Below, piece after piece: positions 18,085 to 25,210 of a stretch of 64,000 bases of DNA (its first letter is position 1; every line of letters begins with the position of its first letter). The DNA lies in the NCBI RefSeq assembly GCF_000938255.1, contig NZ_JYMR01000055.1, positions 199,601 to 263,600 of the forward strand. The letters are read 5' to 3'. A model generated the notes under the pieces. The model had not been told where the DNA came from, did not search any database, and was given only the letters and a program-made list of their open reading frames with translations. Position numbers and translations under genes: made by a program. This DNA is from Bradyrhizobium sp. LTSP849. GTDB lineage: Bacteria > Pseudomonadota > Alphaproteobacteria > Rhizobiales > Xanthobacteraceae.

Positions 18085-18849
18085 TTAGCCCTGCGCCTTC
18101 TGGCCCCATTTTTCGAGGATCTTGTCGATGGTACCGTTGGCCTTCAGCTTGGCCAGCGAAGCATTGATCTTGCCGAGCAGCGCGGTCTCTCCCTTCCGCA
18201 CGCCGATGCCGACCGAGCCGACGGTGACCGGCTTATAGCTGTCGACGAGGCGCACCTCGGGGAAACCGCCCTGCTTCAGATTGTAGGCGAGGATCGGATA
18301 GTCGGCGAAGCCGGCCTTGAGGCGGCCGGTGTTCACATCGCGCAGGATGTCGGGGATGGTGTCGTAGGCCTTGACGTCGGCAAACAGGCCGGACTTCTTC
18401 AGCGCGTCGACGAAGGCGGTGCCGACCTGGGCACCGACCGTCTCGCCATTCAGATCTTCCTGCGTGGCGTAGGCCTTGGTGTCGGTCTTCGGCACCACGA
18501 GGCCTTCGCCATAGGTGTAGATGGGGTCGGAGAAGTCGATCACCTCTTTGCGCGGCGCCGTGATGAACATTGCAGCCGCGATGATGTCGATCTTGCTCGA
18601 GGTCAGCGACGGGATCAGCGCCGAGAACGCCATCGGCTCGATCTGCACGTTGAGGCCGGCGTCCTTGCCGATCTCGGTGACGAGATCGACCATGATGCCC
18701 TGGATCGTGTTGGTCTTGGTGTCGAGGAAGGTGAAGGGAATGCCTGTCGGCGTCGAGCCGACCTTCAGCACCTGCTGCGCCGAAGCCGGCACCACTGCGA
18801 TAATCGCAAGCGCCGCGACTGCGGCCTGAACAAAACGCTTCAACGCCAT
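18085..18849 (-). CDS. Polar amino-acid ABC transporter substrate-binding protein
   Basis: A 254-aa periplasmic protein with a signal peptide (FVQAAVAALAIIAVVPASA, cleaved before QQV). The mature part shows the family-3 solute-binding pattern: GIPFTFLDTKTNTIQGIMVDLV, then IIAAAMFITAPRKEVIDFSDP and the GVRKGETALLGKINASL tail. These proteins bind amino acids or small amines. The ATG has AGGGGAA upstream. It is the first gene of the transporter-oxidase operon and diverges from a HTH-cupin regulator across 163 bp containing two inverted repeats, so control by that regulator is likely. Confidence 0.93.
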   Translation of the reverse strand: MALKRFVQAAVAALAIIAVVPASAQQVLKVGSTPTGIPFTFLDTKTNTIQGIMVDLVTEIGKDAGLNVQIEPMAFSALIPSLTSSKIDIIAAAMFITAPRKEVIDFSDPIYTYGEGLVVPKTDTKAYATQEDLNGETVGAQVGTAFVDALKKSGLFADVKAYDTIPDILRDVNTGRLKAGFADYPILAYNLKQGGFPEVRLVDSYKPVTVGSVGIGVRKGETALLGKINASLAKLKANGTIDKILEKWGQKAQG

Positions 18850-18937
18850 CGCATTCCCCTTTGGGTCCGGCCGATGGCGGCGCTCGCAGATGTCGTGATC
18901 GCAGACATTGCGGGCCGAGCCGTTTCGGCTTATTTTC

Positions 18938-18956
18938 ACCAATATGAAATTTTGGT
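18938..18956. promoter_or_regulatory. Inverted repeat, candidate operator
   Basis: ACCAA (18938-18942) and TTGGT (18952-18956) form an inverted repeat with 9-nt AT-rich spacer in the divergent region between the binding-protein and HTH-cupin genes. Its position fits a promoter or operator for the minus-strand transporter operon. Confidence 0.35.
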
Positions 18957-18984
18957 CACACTTTCACGGACGATGCAAGCGGTT

Positions 18985-18998
18985 TTCATGCACATGAA
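18985..18998. promoter_or_regulatory. Perfect palindrome TTCATG-CA-CATGAA, candidate operator
   Basis: Two perfect 6-bp arms with a 2-bp spacer lie 14 bp before the GTG start of the HTH-cupin regulator. The placement over the probable transcription or translation start suggests autoregulation by that regulator or a footprint shared with the divergent operon. Confidence 0.45.
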
Positions 18999-19012
18999 GG
19001 AAGCGGTTTGAC

Positions 19013-19681
19013 GTGAGCGGTGGCAAAAGAATGCGCAAACCGGCCGCCGCAAAGGCGGTGAAGAAGGCCAAGGCTATCGCCAGGAAGGCTGCAAAGCCGG
19101 CGGAGCCTGCAATGGACCTCGCGGTCGGTCGTCGCATCCGCGATCTCCGGCGTGTCAGGCAATTCTCGCTGGAGACGGTCGCCGCGCGCACGGACCTGTC
19201 GATCGGCTTCCTCAGCCAGATCGAGCGCGGCCTGTCGTCGCCGTCGCTGCGCGTGCTGGCGACGCTCTCCGACGTGCTCGGCGTCGGCATCGCCGCGCTG
19301 TTCGGTGCGAGCCCGAGCGCCGACGGCACGTCCGATCAGGTCGTGACGCGCGGGTTGCAACGTCCCGAACTGAAACTCTGGCGCACCGGCGTCTCAAAAC
19401 AATTACTCAGCCCGGCAAGCGCCGACAACAAGCTCAATCTGTTCCTGGTGCATCTGGAGCCCGGCGGCTCCCCCGGCGACGAGCTCTACACCCATGACGG
19501 CGAGGAAGCCGGCCTCGTGCTCGAAGGCGAGATGATGCTGACGGTGGACAATGAGACGTGGTCGCTGAAGACGGGCGACAGCTTTCGGTTTGCAAGCCGC
19601 CGGCCGCACCGGTTTTCAAATCCGGCCGAGGATGCAAAGGCGGTGGTGCTGTGGGTGAATTGCGTGACGGGGGCGGGGTAG
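19013..19681 (+). CDS. HTH-XRE/cupin transcriptional regulator (PuuR-like)
   Basis: A 222-aa regulator with three parts: an Ala/Lys-rich N-terminal tail (about 35 aa), an XRE helix-turn-helix (VGRRIRDLRRVRQFSLETVA, then SIGFLSQIERGLSSPSLRVL), and a C-terminal cupin barrel (HDGEEAGLVLEGEMMLTV; SFRFASRRPHRFSNP) that should bind an effector. PuuR-type proteins of this layout repress polyamine or amino-acid catabolic genes. The GTG start has GAAGG nearby; the ATG at 19031 is the alternative. It is divergent from the ABC transporter operon, which is its likely target. Confidence 0.9.
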   Translation: MSGGKRMRKPAAAKAVKKAKAIARKAAKPAEPAMDLAVGRRIRDLRRVRQFSLETVAARTDLSIGFLSQIERGLSSPSLRVLATLSDVLGVGIAALFGASPSADGTSDQVVTRGLQRPELKLWRTGVSKQLLSPASADNKLNLFLVHLEPGGSPGDELYTHDGEEAGLVLEGEMMLTVDNETWSLKTGDSFRFASRRPHRFSNPAEDAKAVVLWVNCVTGAG

Positions 19682-19693
19682 CACTCTCAGTCC

Positions 19694-19823
19694 CGTCATC
19701 CTGAGGTGCGAGCCTTGCGGCGCAATTGCGCCGCTGGGCGAGCCTCGAAGGATGCACGGCCGCGATACAGCCGGGCCGTCGCCCTTCGAGGGCCGCTGAA
19801 GAAGCGGCCACCTCAGGGTGACG
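19694..19823. repeat. Nested inverted repeat, Bradyrhizobium-type dispersed intergenic element
   Basis: About 130 bp between a stop and a convergent stop. Outer arms CGTCATCCTGAGGTG (19694-19708) and CACCTCAGGGTGACG (19809-19823) pair with one mismatch; inner arms CCTCGAAGG (19743) and CCTTCGAGG (19783) pair perfectly. This pattern is familiar from intergenic regions of Bradyrhizobium genomes, where it occurs in many copies. It could fold into a long cruciform or RNA hairpin and may end transcription from both sides. Confidence 0.7.
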
Positions 19824-19852
19824 GTGATGGAGTGGCCGGCGCGGAGAGATCT

Positions 19853-21118
19853 TCACCCGAACCGGTGTTCGTACCGATCCACCGTCAGCGCACTCACATC
19901 TACATCCGGCTTCTTGCCTGACAGCATGTCCGCAAGCACCCGTCCGGAGCCGCAGGACATGGTCCAGCCGAGCGTGCCGTGACCGGTGTTGAGGTGTAGA
20001 TTGGCGTATTTGGTCGGGCCGATCACGGGCGGGCCGTCCGGCGTCATCGGGCGCAGGCCGCTCCAGAACGTCGCCTTGGCGAGATCGCCGCCGCGCGGGA
20101 ACAGATCGGTCAGGGAGTGATCGAGCGTGGCGCGACGGGCGTCATAGAGCTTGGTCGAGAAGCCGGAGATTTCGGCGGTGCCGCCGACGCGGATGCGATT
20201 GCCGAGACGGGTGATCGCGACCTTGTAGCTCTCGTCCATCACCGTCGATTCCGGCGCGCCGGAGGCGTCCTTGATCGGCACCGTGATCGAATAGCCCTTC
20301 ACCGGATAGACCGGCAGCGAAATGCCGAGCGGCGCGACGAGCCGCGACGACCAGCTTCCGAGCGCGAGGACGTAAGCGTCTGCCTGCAACATGCCGGCGC
20401 TGGTTGCGACACCGCTGACGCGCGCGCCGTCGGCGACGATACGATCGATGCCGGTGTTGAACACGAAGCGCACGCCGAGCGCCTCGGCATGCTTGGCCAG
20501 CGCCTGCGTGAACATGTGGCAGTCGCCGGTTTCGTCCTGCGGCAAACGCAGTCCGCCGGCGAATTTCTCCTTCACGCCCGCAAGCGCCGGCTCGACTGCG
20601 ATGCAGCCCTCACGGCTCAGCACCTCGTAAGGCACGCCATATTGCTTGAGCACGGCGATGTCTTCGCCGGTGCCGTCGAGCTGGGCCTGGTAGCGGAACA
20701 GCTGGAGCGTGCCTTGCGAGCGCTCGTCATATTGAATGCCGATGTCGCGGCGCAGATCGCGCAGGCAATCACGGCTATACTCCGCGATCGGGATCATCCG
20801 GCTCTTATTGATCGCGTAGCGCGCGCTGGTGCAGTTGCGCAGCATCTTGGTGAGCCAGACCCACATCACGGGATCGAGCTTCGGCCGGATCACCAGCGGG
20901 CCGTGCTTCATCAGAAGCCATTTGATCGCCTTCACCGGCACGCCGGGGCCGGCCCAGGGCGAGGAATAGCCGGGCGACACCTCGCCGGCATTGGCGAAAG
21001 AGGTCTCCAGCGCCGGCTCCGGCTGACGGTCGACGACTGTCACCTCATGGCCGGCACGCGCGAGGTAGTAGGCAGAGGTGACACCGATGACACCGCTGCC
21101 GAGGATCAGAACTTTCAC
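19853..21118 (-). CDS. dadA: D-amino acid dehydrogenase small subunit
   Basis: A 421-aa FAD enzyme that oxidises D-amino acids (classically D-Ala) to 2-oxo acids and ammonia, passing electrons to quinone. The N-terminal GSGVIGVTSAYYLARAGHEVTVVDRQ motif, SFANAGEVSPGYSSPWAGPGVP and the C-terminal HLNTGHGTLGWTMSCGSG stretch are near-diagnostic for DadA. Length fits the family. It is transcribed after the transaminase gene at 21.2 kb in the same orientation with a 70-bp gap. The combination suggests catabolism of D-amino acids or of amines in the periplasm-facing membrane. Confidence 0.94.
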   Translation of the reverse strand: MKVLILGSGVIGVTSAYYLARAGHEVTVVDRQPEPALETSFANAGEVSPGYSSPWAGPGVPVKAIKWLLMKHGPLVIRPKLDPVMWVWLTKMLRNCTSARYAINKSRMIPIAEYSRDCLRDLRRDIGIQYDERSQGTLQLFRYQAQLDGTGEDIAVLKQYGVPYEVLSREGCIAVEPALAGVKEKFAGGLRLPQDETGDCHMFTQALAKHAEALGVRFVFNTGIDRIVADGARVSGVATSAGMLQADAYVLALGSWSSRLVAPLGISLPVYPVKGYSITVPIKDASGAPESTVMDESYKVAITRLGNRIRVGGTAEISGFSTKLYDARRATLDHSLTDLFPRGGDLAKATFWSGLRPMTPDGPPVIGPTKYANLHLNTGHGTLGWTMSCGSGRVLADMLSGKKPDVDVSALTVDRYEHRFG

Positions 21119-21188
21119 GCTTCGTCAAACTCCCGCGGCATCACGCTCGCCGCTGCAAGAACAAACTCCGCAACGGCGAGAGCAATTA

Positions 21189-22517
21189 TCAGGCCACCCG
21201 CTTGATGGCGTCCCCGAGAATCGACACGATGTCGTCGATGTGGCTCTTCTCGACGATGAGGGGCGGCGACAGCGCGAAGGAATCGCCGCTCATGCGGAAG
21301 TACAGCCCGCGGTTGAAGCAGTCGACCATGACGTCGTAGCCACGCGCACCGACCGTGCCGTCACGCGACGACAGTTCGACCGCGCCCATCAGGCCGCAAT
21401 TGCGGATATCGACGACGTTGGGCAAGCCCTTGAGCGAATGCAACGCATCGCCCCAGTACTCGGCGATCGACGCACCGCGTGTGAGCAGACCCTCGTCCTT
21501 GTAGATGTCGAGCGTCGCGATGCCCGCGGCACAGGCGATCGGATGCGCCGAATAGGTGTAGCCGTGGAACAGCTCCATCTGGTTCTCCGGGCCGACCATC
21601 AGGCCGTCGTGCACCTTACGGCTCGCAAACACTGCGCCGCAGGGCACTGTGCCGTTGGTGATGCCCTTGGCCGTCGTCATCAGGTCCGGCGTGACGCCGA
21701 AGAAGTTGGCGGCGAACGGCGTGCCGAGGCGGCCGAAGCCGGTGATGACCTCGTCGAAGATCAGGAGGATGCCGTGTTTGTCGCAGATCTCGCGCAGACG
21801 CTTGAGATAACCCTTCGGCGGCGGCAGCACCGCGGTCGAACCCGGCACTGGTTCGACGATGACGGCAGCGATCGTCTCGGCACCATGCAAGGCCACCAGA
21901 CGCTCGAGATCGTCGGCGAGCTCAGCGCCATGCTCGGGCTGATCCTTGGCGAAGGCGTTGCGGGTGAGATCATGGGTGTGGCGGATATGGTCGACGCCCG
22001 GAAGGAGGGTCGCGAAGGCGCGGCGGTTGGCGACCATGCCGCCGACCGAGGTGCCGCCGAAGCCGACGCCGTGATAGCCGCGCTCGCGGCCGATCAGGCG
22101 GGTACGGGACGCCTGGCCGTTGGCGCGATGATAGGCGAGCGCGATCTTCAGCGCGGTGTCGACCGACTCGGAGCCGGAGTTGGTGAAGAAGATGCGATCG
22201 AGTCCCTTCGGCGCGATCTCGGCGAGGCGCTCGGCGAAATCGAACGCCAGCGGATGGCCCATCTGGAACGACGGCGCGAAATCCAGCGTCATCAGCTGCC
22301 GCTCAACTGCGGCGGCGATCTGCTTGCGACCGTGGCCGGCATTGACGCACCAGAGGCCGGCGGAGCCGTCGATCACCTTGCGGCCGTCGACGGTGGTGTA
22401 ATGCATGCCCTCGGCCGAGGAGAACAGGCGCGGCGCCTTCTTGAACTGCCGGTTGGCCGTGAACGGCATCCAGAACGAATCGGTCTTGATGGTGTTCGGA
22501 ATCTGATGAAGGGTCAC
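21189..22517 (-). CDS. Class III omega-transaminase (beta-alanine:pyruvate aminotransferase-like)
   Basis: A 442-aa PLP enzyme. The FFTNSGSESVDTALKIAL segment (phosphate-binding), IFDEVITGFGRLG (Asp to pyridine N) and MTTAKGITNG (Schiff-base Lys) are the class III core. WMPFTANRQFKKAPRLF at the N-terminus and ELFHGYTYSAHPIACAAG are characteristic of omega-amino acid:pyruvate transaminases, which convert beta-alanine or similar amines with pyruvate into an aldehyde and alanine. The GTG start is preceded by AAAGGAGCG. The next upstream gene is a divergent HTH-cupin regulator, the likely controller. Confidence 0.92.
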   Translation of the reverse strand: MTLHQIPNTIKTDSFWMPFTANRQFKKAPRLFSSAEGMHYTTVDGRKVIDGSAGLWCVNAGHGRKQIAAAVERQLMTLDFAPSFQMGHPLAFDFAERLAEIAPKGLDRIFFTNSGSESVDTALKIALAYHRANGQASRTRLIGRERGYHGVGFGGTSVGGMVANRRAFATLLPGVDHIRHTHDLTRNAFAKDQPEHGAELADDLERLVALHGAETIAAVIVEPVPGSTAVLPPPKGYLKRLREICDKHGILLIFDEVITGFGRLGTPFAANFFGVTPDLMTTAKGITNGTVPCGAVFASRKVHDGLMVGPENQMELFHGYTYSAHPIACAAGIATLDIYKDEGLLTRGASIAEYWGDALHSLKGLPNVVDIRNCGLMGAVELSSRDGTVGARGYDVMVDCFNRGLYFRMSGDSFALSPPLIVEKSHIDDIVSILGDAIKRVA

Positions 22518-22666
22518 GGGCCACGCTCCTTTGCTGACGGAATACCAGAGCCACGGCTTCGATAGCGCAACAAGTCCTTTTCTGGTGAGCTGCAAGCCAT
22601 TGATTTAACTAGGGCTGCCGGTCCATATTTGCGCGATCCGCAACACCTGCAACAGGGACCAGGGGT

Positions 22667-23215
22667 ATGAGCGTCGATATCGGTGGACGGCTGCGATTCA
22701 TCCGGGCGCGCCAGAAGCTGTCGCAGCGGGCGCTCGCCAAGCGCGCGGGCGTCACCAATTCGACGATTTCGCTGATCGAATCCAACCAGATGAACCCGTC
22801 GGTCGGCGCGCTCAAGCGCATCCTCGACGGCATCCCGATGGGGCTCGCCGAGTTCTTTGCGCTGGAGCCTGAGACACGGCGCAAGATCTTCTACCGGTCG
22901 GAGGAGCTGACCGAGGTCGGCAAGAAGCCGATCTCCTATCGCCAGATCGGCGACAATTTGTTCGGCCGCAACTTGCAGATTTTGAAGGAGCGTTACGAAC
23001 CCGGCAGCGACACCGGGCGCGTGCACCTCGTCCATGACGGCGAGGAAGGCGGCATCGTGATCTCCGGTAAGCTCGAGGTCACCGTCGAGGACGAGCGCCG
23101 CATCCTCAATCCGGGCGATGCCTATTATTTCGAAAGCCGCCGACCGCATCGCTTCCGCTGCGTTGGCGGCAAGCCCTGCGAAGTGATCTCGGCCTGCACG
23201 CCGCCGACGTTCTGA
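22667..23215 (+). CDS. HTH-XRE/cupin transcriptional regulator (PuuR-like, second copy)
   Basis: A 182-aa regulator: N-terminal XRE helix-turn-helix (GGRLRFIRARQKLSQRALAK; TNSTISLIESNQMNPSVGAL) and C-terminal cupin (VHDGEEGGIVISGKLEVTVE; GDAYYFESRRPHRF). It is paralogous in layout to the regulator at 19.0 kb but lacks the basic N-terminal tail. It closely follows the PuuR pattern, where the cupin senses a polyamine or its aldehyde product. It diverges from the transaminase gene (149 bp between starts), so regulation of transaminase and dadA is the simplest reading. Confidence 0.9.
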   Translation: MSVDIGGRLRFIRARQKLSQRALAKRAGVTNSTISLIESNQMNPSVGALKRILDGIPMGLAEFFALEPETRRKIFYRSEELTEVGKKPISYRQIGDNLFGRNLQILKERYEPGSDTGRVHLVHDGEEGGIVISGKLEVTVEDERRILNPGDAYYFESRRPHRFRCVGGKPCEVISACTPPTF

Positions 23216-23371
23216 AACGCGTCAAAATTATCCGGAATCCTACGGAGTGCCCCGGTGTCTTACGGAGCTAGAGGCATCTCAATTTTCGCAGCCCGATCCT
23301 CTATATCTTGCGAGCCGTAGCCGAGCAGCCTGGCGCTAAGGTTCCGCGGCCGCTTCGAAACAGAGCTCGCG

Positions 23372-23524
23372 ATGAAGACCACTCTTGCCAATGCAGAGGC
23401 CGCGCTCGACGAAGTTCAGCGCGATGCCCACAAGCTCCGCTCGCAAGAGCTGCGCGAGGCTATCGAAAAATGTATCGAAGAACAGAGGCAGCAGATCAAG
23501 GCGCTCCGCCGGATGATGAATTAA
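23372..23524 (+). CDS. Small helical hypothetical protein (50 aa)
   Basis: An ATG-started ORF of 51 codons encoding a charged, Leu/Glu/Arg-rich peptide that should form one long amphipathic helix or coiled coil (EAIEKCIEEQRQQIKALRRM). No family recognised. The upstream GAGCTCGCG is a weak ribosome-binding site. It precedes the orthocaspase gene by about 100 bp in the same orientation and may be co-transcribed. Confidence 0.45.
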   Translation: MKTTLANAEAALDEVQRDAHKLRSQELREAIEKCIEEQRQQIKALRRMMN

Positions 23525-23628
23525 CGCGGCTGCCGGACTGACACCGGACGCGTTCCCGGCCACCTGAACCGAAGCGACGCCGTAGGCGACCAAGATCCAG
23601 AACGTCCCGCCCCGCGGAGTGCATCACC

Positions 23629-25197
23629 ATGGCGAGCCGTACCGGCATCATTGCGCGCCTGATCGGCGCGCTGCTCCTGCTATGCGTCGCCACCACAGCG
23701 CAGGCCGAGAAGCGCGTCGCGCTGGTGATCGGCAATTCCGCCTACCAGACGGTGGCCAAGCTGCCCAATGCAGCGGCCGACGCCCGTCTGATGTCGGATA
23801 CACTGCTCTCGCTCGGCTTCTTCGTGGTCGGCGGCGGTGCCCAGGTTGATATCGACAAGGCGGGCTTCGACCGTGCGCTGCAAACCTTCCGCCAGGAACT
23901 GATCGGTGCGGACGTGGCGCTGTTCTACTTTGCCGGCCACGGGGTCGAAACGCACGGCCTCAATTACATCGTGCCCGTCGATGCCCATCCGGCGGACGAA
24001 GGCGATGTCTTCGTGCAGGGGGTCGGCCTTGCCGGCGTGCTCGATCAGATGGAGAAATCCGGCGCCAAGATCAATTTGATGCTGCTCGATGCCTGCCGCA
24101 ACAATCCATTCGTCGGACATGGCCTTCGCAACGCTGCCGGCGGACTGGCCCAGATGCAGGCCCCGCCGGGCACGCTCATTTCATTCGCCACACAGCCCCG
24201 CAGCGTGGCGCTCGACGGCGACAACGGTCACAGTCCCTATACACGTGCCCTGGCTGACGCCATGCAGCACCAGGGCTACGGGCTGTTCAGGACTTTCAAC
24301 GAGATGGGATTGGCGGTGGAGAAGGCTACCCACGGTCAACAATTGCCGTGGGTCGCTTCGTCGCCGATCGCAACCAGCTTCTACTTCGCCGGCAAACCTG
24401 TGCCGCCTGCGCCGATACAGGCTGCGCTAACGACGCCGACCGCCGTGTCGCCGGCGCCACTGCCAGACACGATGTCGCGTCGTGATCTGGTTACCGACTG
24501 CGATCGTCTCGCAGGCATGCCTGATGACGCACTTGGTGCTGCGGGCGTTCCGGGCGTCGCGTTCGAGAAGATCAAGGCGACTGAAGCCACCGCCGCCTGC
24601 AATGACGCCATGCAGCGCTATCCGGAGGTGGCGCGATTCGCCTACGAGGCCGGCCGAGCCGCCACCGCCCGCAAGGACTATTCGGAAGCGCTTCGTTTGT
24701 ACGGGAAGGCTGCGGACGCAGGCTATCCGACAGCGATGCACAATATCGGCGTGCTTTACGCGACCGGCGAAGGCGTCAAGAAGGACGACGCCGAGGCCGC
24801 GCGCTGGTACAAGAAAGCATCGGACGCCGGCGATCCCTTCGGCATGCTGGAACTCGGCTGGCTCTACGCTTTCGGAGAAGGCAGCGCCAGGAATTGCCCC
24901 GAAGCCATCCGGCTCAACGAGGCCGCGGTCAAGGCCGGCGTCGCGGCGGCGATGAACAATCTCGGCTTGCTCTATGTCCGGGGTCGCTGTGTCGAGCGGG
25001 ACTACGCGGCGGCGCGCCGGCTTTTCGAGCAGGGGGTTGCATTGAACGACGACGCCTCCTTGAACAGCCTTGGCTCGATGTACAACGAGGCCCAAGGCGT
25101 GCCGCGCAACGCACGGCTCGCCCGGGAATTGTTCGAGAGGTCAGCCGCGCAGGGCTATGCACTCGCCCGGCAGAACCTACGCAACATGCGCCGCTAG
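23629..25197 (+). CDS. Exported orthocaspase (peptidase C14) with Sel1 repeats
   Basis: A 522-aa protein with three parts: signal peptide (IGALLLLCVATTAQA), caspase-like p20 domain (about 27-250) with catalytic His104 in YFAGHG and Cys156 in LLDACRNNPF, a Pro/Thr linker (about 260-285), and at least four Sel1-type repeats to the C-terminus (for example GYPTAMHNIGVLYATGEGV). Bacterial proteins of this kind are usually specific for Arg/Lys; the acidic VALDGDNGHSPYTRAL segment matches caspase-fold family patterns. It should act in the periplasm or outside the cell. No toxin-like or effector gene lies beside it, so its target is unknown. Confidence 0.9.
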   Translation: MASRTGIIARLIGALLLLCVATTAQAEKRVALVIGNSAYQTVAKLPNAAADARLMSDTLLSLGFFVVGGGAQVDIDKAGFDRALQTFRQELIGADVALFYFAGHGVETHGLNYIVPVDAHPADEGDVFVQGVGLAGVLDQMEKSGAKINLMLLDACRNNPFVGHGLRNAAGGLAQMQAPPGTLISFATQPRSVALDGDNGHSPYTRALADAMQHQGYGLFRTFNEMGLAVEKATHGQQLPWVASSPIATSFYFAGKPVPPAPIQAALTTPTAVSPAPLPDTMSRRDLVTDCDRLAGMPDDALGAAGVPGVAFEKIKATEATAACNDAMQRYPEVARFAYEAGRAATARKDYSEALRLYGKAADAGYPTAMHNIGVLYATGEGVKKDDAEAARWYKKASDAGDPFGMLELGWLYAFGEGSARNCPEAIRLNEAAVKAGVAAAMNNLGLLYVRGRCVERDYAAARRLFEQGVALNDDASLNSLGSMYNEAQGVPRNARLARELFERSAAQGYALARQNLRNMRR

Positions 25198-25210
25198 CGG
25201 CGCAGCCTCG

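Noticed and set aside
17569..19011. 480-codon plus-strand frame over the ABC permease and binding-protein genes
   Set aside because: Antisense artefact rich in Asp, Arg, His and Ala; real genes on the minus strand match known families throughout.
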